Shown here: positions 10,239-20,598 of the stretch, one piece after another
How the letters are laid out: each line of letters opens with the position of its first letter
Position numbering within the stretch: position 1 is the stretch's first letter
DNA from: Acidithiobacillus ferruginosus
Lineage (GTDB): Bacteria > Pseudomonadota > Gammaproteobacteria > Acidithiobacillales > Acidithiobacillaceae
Assembly: GCF_018854495.1 (NCBI RefSeq)
Contig: NZ_JABBDR010000265.1
Span: forward strand, 1 to 36,961
Direction of reading: 5' to 3'
Length of the DNA: 36,961 nt
Made by a program: the position numbers and the translations under genes
The notes under the pieces: model-generated
What the model saw: only the letters and a program-made list of their open reading frames with translations
The model's database searches: none
What the model was told of the DNA's origin: nothing

Positions 10239-11599
10239 TTTCGTGGTCTTGGGACAGCACCGGCAAGAGCCAGCTTGGTTAAACCACTGGTCAACGCCGC
10301 GGCTACATCCGCCGCCATATCAGCGGATGCGGCCTCGACCATGATCCGTAATACCGGTTCCGTACCGGATGGCCGCACCAGCAGGCGCCCGCTTCCGCCC
10401 AGACGATCCTCCGCATCAGCAATGAGCTGGTGCGCCGATGACTGGTCGAGCAGTGTTTGCGCCCCGGCCATGCGCACGCTTTTCAGCACCTGGGGGAAAG
10501 CGCTATAGCCTTCCCGCAGGGCTGCCAGCGCCACACCGCTGCGGCGCAGAATGGCCAGTATCCGCAGCGCGGCAAGGATGCCATCGCCGGTAGTGTTCGC
10601 GGGTGTGATGATGTGCCCCGACGACTCGCCACCCAGCGGATAGCCATGGCGGCGCATGGCTTCCAGTACGTAACGGTCACCTACGGGCGTGCGCAGCAGG
10701 GGCACACCACAGCCAGCCAGCGCCTGCTCCAGGGCTAGGTTACTCATGACCGTACCCACCACCCCAGAGAGCCCACCGTTCTGGCACATATTCCGCGCCA
10801 GCAGCCAAAGGATTTCGTCACCGTCGAGCAACTCACCCCGATCGTCCACCAGGAGCAGGCGATCACCGTCACCATCAAACGCAATGCCCACATCGGCGCC
10901 GCTGCGTAGCACCGCGGCACGCAGCGCTTCAGGGTGCGTGGAACCCACCTGATCATTGATGTTGATGCCGTTGGGCTCCGCTCCCAGCAATTCCAGTGTG
11001 GCTCCCAACTCCCCGAAAATCATGGGCGCTACTTTGTAGTTGGCGCCGTGCGCGCAGTCCAGCACCAGACGTATTCCGCGCAGATCGAGGTCGGCGGGAA
11101 AGGTGGTTTTACAGAACTCCACATAACGGCCCGCCGCATCATCCACCCGCCGGGCCTTGCCCAGCCGTTCCGAGGCCGAGAGAGCCATCGGCCGGTCCAT
11201 CCATGCTTCGATGGCCTCCTCCTGGGCATCCGGCAACTTGTAGCCGTCTCCGGAGAAAAATTTTATGCCGTTGTCCTGATAAGGGTTATGCGAGGCGCTG
11301 ATCACAATACCGGCATCCGCGCGCAGGGTACGGGTCAGATAGGCGATGGCCGGCGTCGGTAAGGGGCCGACCAGTAGAACATCGACGCCTGCCGCCGCCA
11401 ACCCGGACTCCAGGGCAGACTCCAGCATGTATCCCGACAGACGGGTGTCCTTGCCGATAACTACCCGGGGCCGACCTGGCGCGTCGGCGGTGAGCACGTG
11501 CCCCGCAGCCCAGCCCAGGCGGAGCACCCATTCCGGGTGAATAACAGAATCACCGACCTGACCACGCACTCCGTCGGTCCCAAACCATTTTCTGGCCAT
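10235..11599 (-). CDS. glmM: Phosphoglucosamine mutase
   Basis: This 454-residue enzyme converts glucosamine 6-phosphate to glucosamine 1-phosphate for peptidoglycan and LPS synthesis. The phosphoserine loop ISASHNPYQDNGIKFF has the active serine at S103. The metal loop DGDGDR (about 242-247) and the C-terminal phosphate-binding RPSGTEP (about 410-416) are present. The family start MARKWFGTDGVRG fits. It lies 38 bases after folP in the common ftsH-folP-glmM order. Confidence 0.97.
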   Translation of the reverse strand: MARKWFGTDGVRGQVGDSVIHPEWVLRLGWAAGHVLTADAPGRPRVVIGKDTRLSGYMLESALESGLAAAGVDVLLVGPLPTPAIAYLTRTLRADAGIVISASHNPYQDNGIKFFSGDGYKLPDAQEEAIEAWMDRPMALSASERLGKARRVDDAAGRYVEFCKTTFPADLDLRGIRLVLDCAHGANYKVAPMIFGELGATLELLGAEPNGININDQVGSTHPEALRAAVLRSGADVGIAFDGDGDRLLLVDDRGELLDGDEILWLLARNMCQNGGLSGVVGTVMSNLALEQALAGCGVPLLRTPVGDRYVLEAMRRHGYPLGGESSGHIITPANTTGDGILAALRILAILRRSGVALAALREGYSAFPQVLKSVRMAGAQTLLDQSSAHQLIADAEDRLGGSGRLLVRPSGTEPVLRIMVEAASADMAADVAAALTSGLTKLALAGAVPRPRN

Positions 11600-11637
11600 C
11601 GTTTGCCTAACTCCACATAGGAACAGCGGTCTTCAAG

Positions 11638-12471
11638 TCAACTCAATCCGCGCCAGACCCGCAACGCCTGCACCGTTTCTGCGACGTCATGGACGCGCAC
11701 GATGCAGGCGCCGCGCGACACAGCCCAAAGTGCCGCGGCAACACTGCCCGCCACACGCTCAGAAGCCGATTCTACGCCAGAGAGCTCACCGATCATGCGT
11801 TTGCGGGAAAGGCCGACGAGCAACGGCACCTTTATGGACGCAAGGTCATCCAGATGGCGCAGCAAAGTGCGGTTTGCTTCCAGATCCTTGGCAAAACCAA
11901 AGCCGGGATCTATCAGCAGATGGTGCCGGGGAATGCCTGCGGCGACACACTGTGCTACACGCTCGAACAGGAAATCCTTCACCTCTGCCACGACATCGCG
12001 GTAATGGGTGTTCTCCTGCATATTTTGCGGGGTACCCCGCATGTGCATCAGACAGACGGGAACACCCAACCCTGCGATGGCCTCCAGTGCCAGCGGATCA
12101 GCACGCAACGCGGTCACATCATTCATGAGCCCTGCGCCCAGGGACCAGGCTGCACGCATAACAGCGGCTTTGCTGGTGTCAATGGAAATGGGCAGCGGCA
12201 CCTCTGCCGCCACCGCCTCCAACACCGGCAGAAGTCGCCGCAACTCTTCCTCCTGCGTCACCGCCGGCGCCCCGGGGCGGGTGGATTCTGCCCCGATATC
12301 GATGATATCAGCACCCTCCTCCCACATCCGTTTGGCGCGCACAAGGGCGGCATCCGCAGACAGATAGGTACCGCCATCCGAAAAGGAATCAGGAGTGATA
12401 TTGAGCACTCCCATAACACAAGGGCGCCCGAGAACCAGGGGGCGCCCGTTGCAATCCAGCGTCAGGGTCAA
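11638..12471 (-). CDS. folP: Dihydropteroate synthase
   Basis: This 277-residue enzyme joins p-aminobenzoate to dihydropterin pyrophosphate in folate synthesis and is the sulfonamide target. Signatures are [14 protein letters not shown] (21-34), [11 protein letters not shown] (58-68) and [10 protein letters not shown] near the C-terminus. The start is a TTG that shares bases with the ftsH TGA (TTGA overlap). No strong ribosome site is visible, so translation is likely coupled to ftsH. The next in-frame ATG (residue 20) would cut into the conserved strand. Confidence 0.94.
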   Translation of the reverse strand: MTLTLDCNGRPLVLGRPCVMGVLNITPDSFSDGGTYLSADAALVRAKRMWEEGADIIDIGAESTRPGAPAVTQEEELRRLLPVLEAVAAEVPLPISIDTSKAAVMRAAWSLGAGLMNDVTALRADPLALEAIAGLGVPVCLMHMRGTPQNMQENTHYRDVVAEVKDFLFERVAQCVAAGIPRHHLLIDPGFGFAKDLEANRTLLRHLDDLASIKVPLLVGLSRKRMIGELSGVESASERVAGSVAAALWAVSRGACIVRVHDVAETVQALRVWRGLS

Positions 12472-14393
12472 ACCGGGTGTTCGCCGGGGTTGAGGCCGGG
12501 CAACGGCTGCCCGCCGGATTTGTCGACCGTACTGACATTGCCGTCGGGGGTGGAAGGATAGCTTCCCGTTCCCCCTTCCACCGGCGGCTGCGGATCATGC
12601 CCCGCCATGATGGCGTTCACCTGTTTTGCGTCCAATGTCTCATACTTCAGCAGGGCCCGGGCCATGGCCTCGACCTTGTCGCGATTTTCTTCGATCAGTT
12701 TACGGGCAATACCGTAGCGCTCCTGAATAATATCGCGTACTTCTCCGTCCACGGTCCTCGCCGTCTGCTCGGAGATATTGCTGTGCTTGGTCATTTCCCG
12801 ACCAATAAATACCTCTTCCTCTTTTTCACCAATGACCATCGGCCCGATGCCGGACATACCCCACTGGGTCACCATGCGCCGCGCCAGGTCGGTGGCACGC
12901 TCGATGTCATTACCTGCGCCGGTCGTCATCTGGTTGAGGAAGACTTCTTCGGCGATGCGTCCACCCATGAGAATGGAGATATTGTTGAGAATTTCCTGAC
13001 GCTCGTAGTTGAAGCGATCCTCCGTCGGCAACTGCATGGTGAGCCCCAAGGCCCGGCCGCGCGGGATAATGGTGACTTTATGCACGGGGTCCGTGCCCGG
13101 AAGCAGCTTGGCCACCACGGCATGACCGGACTCGTGATAGGCCGTGGTCTCACGCTGCTTGTCGCTCATCACCACCGACTTGCGTTCGGCGCCCATCATG
13201 ACCTTGTCCTTGGCATCTTCAAAGTCAATCATGTCCACCAGACGCTTGCTTCTACGAGCCGCCATCAGCGCCGCTTCATTGACCAGGTTGGCCAGATCGG
13301 CGCCGGAGAAGCCAGGGGTACCGCGGGCAATGATTTTGGCGTCCACGTCGGGGGCAACCGGCACCTTGCGCATGTGTACCTGCAGAATCTGCTCGCGTCC
13401 GCGAATGTCCGGCAACGGAACGGTGACCTGCCGGTCGAAGCGGCCGGGCCGCAACAACGCCGGATCCAGCACATCTGGACGGTTGGTGGCCGCGACGACA
13501 ATGATGCCCTCGGTGCCCTCGAACCCATCCATTTCCACCAGCAACTGATTCAGGGTCTGCTCGCGTTCATCGTTACCACCACCCAGGCCAGCGCCACGCT
13601 GACGACCCACCGCATCGATTTCGTCAATGAAGATAATGCAGGGGGCATGCTTTTTGGCCTGCTCAAACATGTCGCGAACCCGCGATGCGCCCACGCCAAC
13701 AAACATTTCCACGAAGTCAGAACCGGAGATGGAGAAGAACGGTACCCGCGCCTCTCCGGCGATGGCACGCGCCAGCAGGGTCTTACCGGAACCCGGCGAA
13801 CCCATGAGCAGCACACCCTTGGGAATACGCCCGCCGAGGCGCTGAAACTTCTGCGGATCGCGCAGGAATTCAACAATCTCGGCCAGTTCGTCCTTGGCTT
13901 CTTCAACACCTGCCACATCGGCAAAAGTGACCTTGTTGTTTTCCTCGGTCAGCATCCGCGCCTTGCTGCGGCCAAAGGTCATCGCGCCGCGACCACCGGC
14001 ACCACCACCGCCCATCTGGCGCATGAAGAATATCCACACGCCGATCAGCAGCAACATCGGGAACCAGGAGATGAGAATGGAAAGCAGCAGCGACTGCCCC
14101 TCCGGGGGCTTGACCGAGATCTTCACTCCCGCGGCCAACAGTTGCGGAACAATCTGGGTGTCGTTTGCCGGGGTGTAGACGCTGAAATGCTGCCCCGAAT
14201 TCAGGCTGCCGTCCACATGATTACCGTTGATGGTGACATCCGCGACCTGACCTTGCTTGATACTACTCACGAAGGTCGAAAAATCCATGGCCTGGGCTGG
14301 GGTAGAACTGCTCGTATTGAGGTTCTGGAACACCAGCATCAGGATAACCCCGATCGCCACCCACAACAGTATATTTTTTAAGACATTATTCAT
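12468..14393 (-). CDS. ftsH: ATP-dependent zinc metalloprotease FtsH
   Basis: This 641-residue membrane-anchored AAA+ protease degrades unassembled membrane proteins and regulators. Transmembrane helices lie at about 6-24 and 101-124, flanking a periplasmic domain. Walker A is GSPGSGKT (198-205), Walker B IIFIDEID (253-260), and the zinc site HESGH (420-424). The C-terminal tail is Gly/Pro-rich. Upstream is a promoter with both sigma70 and weaker sigma32-like features, fitting the family's usual heat response. Confidence 0.97.
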   Translation of the reverse strand: MNNVLKNILLWVAIGVILMLVFQNLNTSSSTPAQAMDFSTFVSSIKQGQVADVTINGNHVDGSLNSGQHFSVYTPANDTQIVPQLLAAGVKISVKPPEGQSLLLSILISWFPMLLLIGVWIFFMRQMGGGGAGGRGAMTFGRSKARMLTEENNKVTFADVAGVEEAKDELAEIVEFLRDPQKFQRLGGRIPKGVLLMGSPGSGKTLLARAIAGEARVPFFSISGSDFVEMFVGVGASRVRDMFEQAKKHAPCIIFIDEIDAVGRQRGAGLGGGNDEREQTLNQLLVEMDGFEGTEGIIVVAATNRPDVLDPALLRPGRFDRQVTVPLPDIRGREQILQVHMRKVPVAPDVDAKIIARGTPGFSGADLANLVNEAALMAARRSKRLVDMIDFEDAKDKVMMGAERKSVVMSDKQRETTAYHESGHAVVAKLLPGTDPVHKVTIIPRGRALGLTMQLPTEDRFNYERQEILNNISILMGGRIAEEVFLNQMTTGAGNDIERATDLARRMVTQWGMSGIGPMVIGEKEEEVFIGREMTKHSNISEQTARTVDGEVRDIIQERYGIARKLIEENRDKVEAMARALLKYETLDAKQVNAIMAGHDPQPPVEGGTGSYPSTPDGNVSTVDKSGGQPLPGLNPGEHPV

Positions 14394-14437
14394 TAGCTCA
14401 CCCCCCGACCGGGAGAATTTAGACTGATTATAAGACC

Positions 14438-14466
14438 AATATATCGTTCGATCTTAACCTTCTCAA
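14438..14466 (-). promoter_or_regulatory. ftsH: Promoter of ftsH
   Basis: On the minus strand TTGAGA (14461-14466) and TATATT (14438-14443) are 17 bases apart, each matching five of six sigma70 consensus bases. The same stretch reads CTTGAGA, 14 bases, CGATATAT, a weaker resemblance to a sigma32 site (CTTGAAA/CCCCATNT). A perfect TATAAT occurs just downstream without a good -35. The gap between tldD and ftsH is 97 bases. Confidence 0.6.
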
Positions 14467-14490
14467 GACCGCCTGACAAGAGTAGCTTCC

Positions 14491-15936
14491 TCAACCCTGC
14501 GTTCCCCCCACCGTCAGATCACGGATTTTCAGCGTCGGCTGTCCAACACCTACCGGTACACTCTGGCCATCCTTACCACAAGTACCCACTCCCGTATCCA
14601 TCTGGAGGTCGTTGCCGATCATTTCAACCCTGGTGAGCACATCCGGGCCGTTGCCGATCAGGGTCGCGCCTTTGACAGGCCTGGTTATCTTACCGTTTTC
14701 AATTAGATATGCTTCCGATGCGGAAAAAACGAATTTGCCGTTGGTGATGTCCACCTGGCCGCCGCCAAAGTTGACGGCGTAGAGTCCGCGTTTGACGCTG
14801 GCGATGATTTCCCGGGGATCGCGGTCCCCGGCCCGCATATAGGTATTGGTCATCCGCGGCATCGGCAAGTGCGCGTAAGACTCGCGGCGTCCATTACCGG
14901 TCGAATGCGTCCCGGTCAAACGCGCGTTCAGGGTGTCCTGCAGATAACCTTTGAGAATGCCATCCTCGATCAGCGTCGTACACTGAGTCGGAGTCCCTTC
15001 GTCATCGACATTCAGACTCCCGCGGCGACCATCGAGCGTACCGTCATCCACGACGGTGACACCCGGCGCGGCGACCCGCTGGCCGACCCGACCGCTGAAG
15101 GCGCTGGTGCCCTTGCGATTGAAGTCCCCCTCCAGTCCGTGGCCAATGGCCTCGTGCAGTAGCACGCCCGGCCATCCCGGCCCAAGGACCACTTCCATGG
15201 TACCGGCAGGGGCCGCCTCCGCCTCCAGATTGACGAGCGCCTGACGCGCTGCTTCCCGGGCGAAGCCTTCGGCCATGTCGCCCTGAAGAAAGGTCTGATA
15301 ATCGTAACGGCCGCCGCCGCCGGCGCTGCCCTGCTCACGCCGCCCGCCCTGCTCGGCGATGGCGGAGACGTTGAGGCGCACCAAGGGACGCACATCGGCA
15401 GCCATCGTACCGTCGAGACGCGCCACCAGCACCGCCTCGAAGCGGGCATTGAGGCTGGCCATCACCTGGACGATGCGCGGATCACAGGCCCGGGCGGCCC
15501 GTTCCACCCGTTCCAGCAGGGCGATTTTCTCGCTATTGGAAATGGAAGCCAAAGGATCGACCGGCGGATATAGTGCCAGCCCCGGTCGCTGCTGCCAGAC
15601 CAGTCCTTTGGTCTGACCCGGACGATGGACAATGGCGCGCGCCGCATCCGCCGCCGTCAACAAGGCATCAACCGCGATTTCGTCAGAATAGGCCAACCCC
15701 TGACGCTCACCGCTCACCGCCCGCACACCCACACCCTGTTCAATGGAGTGACTACCCGACTTCACGACCCCTTCTTCCAGGCTAAAGCCCTCGCTGCGGC
15801 TGTACTGAAAATACAGATCCGCATCATCCAGGGCGCGATGGGAGAGGCGACCGAACACCTTCTCCAACGCCCCTTCGCTGATTCCGCCAGGTGCAAAAAG
15901 GGTAGCGCGGGCAATTTCCAGGGCTGAGGCAGTCAT
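14491..15936 (-). CDS. tldD: Metalloprotease TldD
   Basis: This 481-residue subunit of the TldD/TldE protease is known for antitoxin (CcdA) breakdown and peptide maturation. The zinc-binding HExxxH motif is seen as HEAIGH (261-266) followed by [19 protein letters not shown]. The conserved C-terminal [17 protein letters not shown] is present. The ATG at 15936 has AAGGAACG upstream. It may also be read with ftsH, although ftsH has its own promoter. The partner tldE/pmbA is not in this window. Confidence 0.95.
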   Translation of the reverse strand: MTASALEIARATLFAPGGISEGALEKVFGRLSHRALDDADLYFQYSRSEGFSLEEGVVKSGSHSIEQGVGVRAVSGERQGLAYSDEIAVDALLTAADAARAIVHRPGQTKGLVWQQRPGLALYPPVDPLASISNSEKIALLERVERAARACDPRIVQVMASLNARFEAVLVARLDGTMAADVRPLVRLNVSAIAEQGGRREQGSAGGGGRYDYQTFLQGDMAEGFAREAARQALVNLEAEAAPAGTMEVVLGPGWPGVLLHEAIGHGLEGDFNRKGTSAFSGRVGQRVAAPGVTVVDDGTLDGRRGSLNVDDEGTPTQCTTLIEDGILKGYLQDTLNARLTGTHSTGNGRRESYAHLPMPRMTNTYMRAGDRDPREIIASVKRGLYAVNFGGGQVDITNGKFVFSASEAYLIENGKITRPVKGATLIGNGPDVLTRVEMIGNDLQMDTGVGTCGKDGQSVPVGVGQPTLKIRDLTVGGTQG

Positions 15937-16113
15937 GACGTTCCTTTCTGACAGATAAGGCGGTCAGTATGCGCCCAACCCATGGTTTAGAACAAGTCCA
16001 AAACCATCTGTTGTGCCTGCTCCAGGCCGGGGCTGCCGGCAGCCAGGTCCACTCCGCCATCCGCCCGCCGACAGGGATGAAATTTCGTCGTGAAATGATA
16101 TCGATGGTTCGGT

Positions 16114-16166
16114 TATCCACATCTTTTGCACTACTTGCGCACCATATTATGCACAAGATGTAGTTG
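16114..16166 (+). promoter_or_regulatory. Inverted repeat and candidate NrdR box upstream of nrdA
   Basis: Two 12-base arms, ACATCTTTTGCA (16119-16130) and TGCACAAGATGT (16150-16161), match as an inverted repeat at 11 of 12 positions. The sequence GCACAAGATGTAGTTG (16151-16166) fits the known NrdR box pattern (aCaCwAtATaTwGtGt) at most conserved bases and overlaps the -35 element. A weaker inverted copy lies at 16114-16129. NrdR represses ribonucleotide reductase genes in many bacteria. The spacing of the two copies (37 bases) differs from the usual 31-32, so assignment is tentative. Confidence 0.45.
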
Positions 16167-16191
16167 ACACCAACGGAAACAAGTCTATATT
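16164..16191 (+). promoter_or_regulatory. Sigma70 promoter of nrdAB
   Basis: A perfect -35 TTGACA (16164-16169) is followed after 16 bases by TATATT (16186-16191), five of six matches to the -10 consensus. Transcription would begin near 16198, leaving an untranslated leader of about 60 bases before nrdA. It is the best promoter match in the window. The region 15937-16113 between tldD and this site shows nothing else I can support. Confidence 0.75.
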
Positions 16192-16259
16192 TAGTATTTA
16201 GGTGCCATGCCTTCCGCTATCGCTGCTTGTATTCACACCGCCCTGATCTGGAGTCGCCC

Positions 16260-19112
16260 ATGTCTAAACCTACCACCCAGGCCGTCATCGGCAACCCTGC
16301 CTACGACCCTTCCGAAGCCAGCCATTACAAAGTCATTCGTCGCAACAACGCGATGGTCAATTTTGACGCCAGCAAGATTCATATCGCTATGACGAAGGCC
16401 TTCCTGGCCGTGGAAGGCGGCAGCGGGGCGGCAAGCGCGCGCGTTCGTGACCTCGTCAGCCGCCTGACGGAACAGGTGATTGAAGCACTGAAACGGCGCC
16501 AGCCGGGGGGCGGCACCTTTCACATCGAAGACATTCAGGATCAGGTGGAACTGGCGCTCATGCGCGCCGGCGAACACGAAGTCGCCAGGGCCTATGTGCT
16601 TTATCGCGAGGAGCGCGCGCGGGAACGCCGCCAGCAAGCTGCGGCGGAAACCCCAGCCGACGTCCCGGTTATTCAGGTCAGCTATCCGAATGGCAGCCAG
16701 CGGGCACTGGACATGGTACGATTGCGCGCCGTTATCGAAGAAGCCTGCAGTGGCCTGGGCACCGCCGTGTCGATAGATGCCATTCTCGGCAACACCGTCA
16801 AAAATCTCTACGACGGTATCAGTGAGGATGAGCTGTTCCAGGCCCCCATTCTGGCCAGCAGGGTGCTGATCGAGCGCGATCCCGCCTACGCCTACGCCTC
16901 GGCACGTCTGCTTCTCGACCGCGTGCGCTGGGAAGTGCTCGGTGAAGCCGCGACGCAGGCGGAGATGACCGCACGTTATCCCCAGTATTTCCGCGACTAT
17001 CTGCAAACCGGCATCCAGAATGAGCTGATCGACCCGCGCCTGGGGCAGTATGATCTGGAACGCATCGCCGCCGCGCTCCGGCCGGAGCGGGACCTGGACT
17101 TCCAGTATCTGGGCATGCAGATTCTGTATGACCGCTACTTTTTGCATGTACGGGAGCGTCGCATCGAATTGCCGCAAGCCTTCTGGATGCGGGTGGCCAT
17201 GGGTCTGGCGATGAATGAAGTCGACCGCGAAAACCACGCCATCGCCTTTTACGAAGTGCTGTCCAGCTTCGACTTCGTCAGTTCGACGCCCACCTTATTC
17301 AACGCCGGAACCTTGCGCCCGCAGTTGTCCAGTTGCTTCCTGACCACCGTGGGTGACAACCTGGATGACATCTACGAAGCCATCAAAGAAAACGCCATGC
17401 TCTCCAAGTTCAGCGGCGGGCTGGGGAACGACTGGACGCCGGTGCGTGCGCTGGGCTCCTTCATCAAAGGCACCAATGGCAAGTCGCAGGGCGTCGTTCC
17501 CTTCCTCAAAGTGGTCAACGACACGGCGGTGGCGGTCAATCAGGGCGGCAAGCGCAAAGGGGCGGTCTGCGCCTATCTGGAAACCTGGCACATGGATATC
17601 GAGGAATTCCTCGAACTGCGCAAGAATACCGGTGACGACCGCCGCCGCACCCACGACATGAATACCGCCAACTGGATCCCCGATCTCTTCATGGAACGCG
17701 TCGAGAGCAACGCCATGTGGACGCTGTTCAGCCCCAACGAAACACCGGATTTGCATGACCTCACCGGGTCGGCGTTCCGGGAGCGCTATGAGCACTATGA
17801 GCGCATGGCAGATGCGGGCGGCATCGGGTTGTTCAAGCGCATACCGGCCGTTCATCTCTGGCGCAAAATGCTGACCATGCTCTTCGAGACCGGCCATCCC
17901 TGGATTACCTTCAAGGACCCCTGCAACCTGCGCAGCCCGCAGCAGCACGTCGGGGTAGTGCACAGTTCCAACCTCTGCACCGAAATCACCCTCAATACCA
18001 ACGCCAAAGAGATTGCCGTCTGCAACCTGGGGTCCGTCAACCTGGTATCCCATTTGCGGGCGGTGGCGGACGCCGACTCCGGCGCATTGCGCGAGAACAG
18101 CACGCCGGAAGAACTGCTCGCCATGATGGATGGGGAAAAGTTGCACCACACCATCCGCGTTGCCATGCGGATGCTGGATAATGTCATCGACATGAACTAC
18201 TACGCCGTTGCCAAGGCACGCAACAGCAACCTGCGGCACCGTCCGGTGGGCCTGGGGCTGATGGGCTTCTCCGATGCCCTGTTACAGATGCGGATTCCTT
18301 ACGCTTCGGCAGCAGCCCTCGCCTTTGCCGATATCAGTCAGGAAATCATTTCCTACCATGCCATTGATGCATCGGCCGATCTGGCCCGGGAACGGGGCAG
18401 TTATCAGAGCTTCCCAGGGTCCCTGTGGAGTCAGGGTATCCTGCCCATCGACAGCATCGAACTGCTCGCGGCCAGCCGTGAGCACGGCGTAGACGTGGAC
18501 CGCAGCCAGCATCTGGACTGGGCAACACTGCGTAGCAAGGTACAGGGCGGCATGCGCAACAGCAATTGCCTGGCCATTGCGCCCACCGCTACCATCTCCA
18601 ATATTGTCGGTGTCAGCCAGGGTATTGAACCGATTTACCAGAACCTCTATGTCAAATCCAACCTGTCCGGCGAGTTTACGGTGGTGAACAGCTATCTGGT
18701 CCACGACCTGAAACGCCTGGAACTCTGGGATGAGGTCATGGTCAACGATTTGAAATACTTCGATGGCTCGGTCATGCCCGTAGACCGCATTCCGGCCAGC
18801 ATCAAGCCCCTGTATGCCAACGCCTTTGAAATCGATCCGGAATGGCTGGTGGAAGCGGCGGCGCGGCGTCAGAAATGGCTGGATCAGGCCCAGAGTCTCA
18901 ACCTCTATTTCGGCCAGCCTTCCGGCAAGAAAATTGACGAGATCTATCGGCTGGCCTGGAAACGCGGCCTGAAGACCACCTACTACCTGCGTTCACTGGG
19001 CGCCACGGCAGCCGAAAAATCCACGGTGCAGACGGGCACCCTCAATGCGGTCGTATCAGGTCAACCCAAGGCCTGTGCGATCGATGATCCGACTTGTGAG
19101 GCCTGTCAGTGA
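16260..19112 (+). CDS. nrdA: Ribonucleoside-diphosphate reductase, large subunit (class I)
   Basis: This 950-residue protein reduces ribonucleotides to deoxyribonucleotides with NrdB. Two ATP-cone-like domains lie at about 22-115 and 137-230; a tandem pair is known in some NrdA proteins and tunes allosteric control. Active-site residues are C359 and C588 (the redox pair), and N571, C573 and E575 (NLCTE). The C-terminal CEAC (C946, C949) is the shuttle pair. The ATG at 16260 has TGGAG upstream. An in-frame ATG at 16164 lies inside the -35 box and is rejected. Confidence 0.96.
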   Translation: MSKPTTQAVIGNPAYDPSEASHYKVIRRNNAMVNFDASKIHIAMTKAFLAVEGGSGAASARVRDLVSRLTEQVIEALKRRQPGGGTFHIEDIQDQVELALMRAGEHEVARAYVLYREERARERRQQAAAETPADVPVIQVSYPNGSQRALDMVRLRAVIEEACSGLGTAVSIDAILGNTVKNLYDGISEDELFQAPILASRVLIERDPAYAYASARLLLDRVRWEVLGEAATQAEMTARYPQYFRDYLQTGIQNELIDPRLGQYDLERIAAALRPERDLDFQYLGMQILYDRYFLHVRERRIELPQAFWMRVAMGLAMNEVDRENHAIAFYEVLSSFDFVSSTPTLFNAGTLRPQLSSCFLTTVGDNLDDIYEAIKENAMLSKFSGGLGNDWTPVRALGSFIKGTNGKSQGVVPFLKVVNDTAVAVNQGGKRKGAVCAYLETWHMDIEEFLELRKNTGDDRRRTHDMNTANWIPDLFMERVESNAMWTLFSPNETPDLHDLTGSAFRERYEHYERMADAGGIGLFKRIPAVHLWRKMLTMLFETGHPWITFKDPCNLRSPQQHVGVVHSSNLCTEITLNTNAKEIAVCNLGSVNLVSHLRAVADADSGALRENSTPEELLAMMDGEKLHHTIRVAMRMLDNVIDMNYYAVAKARNSNLRHRPVGLGLMGFSDALLQMRIPYASAAALAFADISQEIISYHAIDASADLARERGSYQSFPGSLWSQGILPIDSIELLAASREHGVDVDRSQHLDWATLRSKVQGGMRNSNCLAIAPTATISNIVGVSQGIEPIYQNLYVKSNLSGEFTVVNSYLVHDLKRLELWDEVMVNDLKYFDGSVMPVDRIPASIKPLYANAFEIDPEWLVEAAARRQKWLDQAQSLNLYFGQPSGKKIDEIYRLAWKRGLKTTYYLRSLGATAAEKSTVQTGTLNAVVSGQPKACAIDDPTCEACQ

Positions 19113-19143
19113 TACGGGAATTGTTTAAAATAAGGAAAGCATC

Positions 19144-20268
19144 ATGTTAAGCTTTGAAGAAAATCGTTGTAAAGAACCCATTCTCAATGGACCGGTAGCA
19201 ATGCGTCCCGAGCATGTTGGCGGCGTCGAGGAGACTGACATGACCAGTTTTGAACGGGTGCGCGCCGAGGATAAGCGCATCATTAACGGCCACGCCGATG
19301 TCAACCAACTGGTGCCCTTCAAATACCAGTGGGCCTGGGATAAATACCTCGCTGCCTGCGCCAACCACTGGATGCCGCAGGAAATTCAGATGTCCAGGGA
19401 TATCGCCCTGTGGAAAGACCCCAAGGGGCTGACCGAGGACGAGCGGCGTATCGTGAAGCGCAATCTGGGTTTTTTTGTGACGGCGGACAGTCTGGCGGCC
19501 AACAACATCGTGCTGGGCACCTATCGTCACATCACCGCCCCGGAATGCCGCCAGTATATGCTGCGCCAGGCCTTTGAAGAGGCCATTCATACCCATGCCT
19601 ATCAGTACATTGTCGAATCCATCGGCCTCGATGAGGGTGAGATATTCAACATGTACCACGAGGTACCCTCGGTACGGGATAAGGATCAGTTTCTGATGCC
19701 CTTTATCGACATTCTGGCGGACCCCCATTTCAAAACCGGCACCCTGGAAAATGATCAGAAATTATTACGCTCGCTGATCGTGTTTGCGGCGATTATGGAG
19801 GGCACCTTTTTCTATGTGGGTTTCAGCCAGATTCTGGCGATGGGACGGCAGAACAAAATGGTGGGCGCGGCGGAGCAGTATCAGTACATCCTGCGCGATG
19901 AGTCCATGCACTGCAATTTTGGTATCGATATGGCCAACCAGATCAAGGTGGAAAATCCGCAGCTCTGGACAGAGGCTTTCCAGCAGGAAATCATCGACCT
20001 GATCCGCCGTGGCGTAGAACTGGAATGCGCTTACGCCGACGATACCATGCCCCGCGGGGTGCTTGGCTTGAACGCCCCCGTCTTCAGGGAATACGTCAAA
20101 TATATCGGCAATCGCCGTCTGGTGCAGCTCGGTTTGCCGCAACAGTATCCGGGCGTACAAAATCCCTTCCCGTGGATGAGCGAAATGATGGATCTCAAGA
20201 AAGAGAAGAACTTTTTTGAGACGCGGGTTACCGAATATCAGACTGGCGGGGCGCTGAGCTGGGAATAA
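19144..20268 (+). CDS. nrdB: Ribonucleoside-diphosphate reductase, small subunit
   Basis: This 374-residue diiron protein generates the radical for NrdA. Metal ligands by family pattern are D115, E146, H149, E219, E253 and H256. The radical tyrosine position is filled by Y153 (HTHAYQYI). The overall sequence, including [16 protein letters not shown], resembles the Chlamydia-type subfamily. However, Asp at the first ligand and Tyr at the radical site indicate a normal tyrosyl-radical enzyme rather than the Mn/Fe class Ic. AAGGAAAG precedes the ATG, 31 bases after nrdA. Confidence 0.95.
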   Translation: MLSFEENRCKEPILNGPVAMRPEHVGGVEETDMTSFERVRAEDKRIINGHADVNQLVPFKYQWAWDKYLAACANHWMPQEIQMSRDIALWKDPKGLTEDERRIVKRNLGFFVTADSLAANNIVLGTYRHITAPECRQYMLRQAFEEAIHTHAYQYIVESIGLDEGEIFNMYHEVPSVRDKDQFLMPFIDILADPHFKTGTLENDQKLLRSLIVFAAIMEGTFFYVGFSQILAMGRQNKMVGAAEQYQYILRDESMHCNFGIDMANQIKVENPQLWTEAFQQEIIDLIRRGVELECAYADDTMPRGVLGLNAPVFREYVKYIGNRRLVQLGLPQQYPGVQNPFPWMSEMMDLKKEKNFFETRVTEYQTGGALSWE

Positions 20269-20318
20269 GTGGGCTGCTCCATTGGACGACATTTTGAAAG
20301 TGAGATTAAGCGAGACCA

Positions 20319-20354
20319 GGCAGCCGAAGGTAGGCTGCCACTTCTTATGAAGTG
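20319..20354 (+). repeat. Tandem hairpins downstream of nrdB
   Basis: GGCAGCC/GGCTGCC (20319-20325 and 20333-20339, seven-base loop) is followed at once by CACTTC/GAAGTG (20339-20344 and 20349-20354, TTAT loop). No T-run follows, so this is not a classical terminator, but it could protect or end the nrdAB mRNA. The rest of 20269-20416 holds no gene I can see. Confidence 0.45.
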
Positions 20355-20416
20355 ACAGCGAAAGACAAAAATCCCGTCTCGCGCGTAATATCCAACCATA
20401 ATTCGAATGTCCACAG

Positions 20417-20498
20417 TGCAGCGGAAGCGGTCATCGAGAACATAATGAGTTAGTAGCGCTTGGTAGACGTTTAGTGGACACAGAAAGATGGATGAGTT
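20417..20498. repeat. Left copy of imperfect direct repeat bounding the small-gene region
   Basis: The last 33 bases (20466-20498, starting GACGTTTAGTGGACAC) match 23814-23846 at 29 of 33 positions in the same orientation. A second matching block, TGCAGCGGAAGCGGTCAT (20417-20434), corresponds to 23761-23778. The two copies enclose about 3.3 kb of small, mostly damaged genes. It could be a remnant of a mobile element end or a dispersed intergenic repeat. I do not recognise the element. Confidence 0.6.
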
Positions 20499-20598
20499 AA
20501 TAAACGCATCAGGGCCGGATTTGACCCAAAGCATGCCCAGAAACGAAGTGTCGATTAACCGTTGGATTGTAAGTATTCTTGAAATTTACATAATTTGA

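Noticed and set aside
12477..14381. Open frame of 634 codons on the plus strand opposite ftsH
   Set aside because: Antisense to ftsH, no recognisable motif, and composition of a shadow frame.
15937..16163. Small frames on both strands between tldD and nrdA
   Set aside because: They lack ribosome sites and conserved sequence, and they overlap the nrd regulatory region.
19144..20268. NrdB as a Mn/Fe class Ic enzyme
   Set aside because: The radical position is Tyr153 and the first ligand Asp115, not Phe and Glu.
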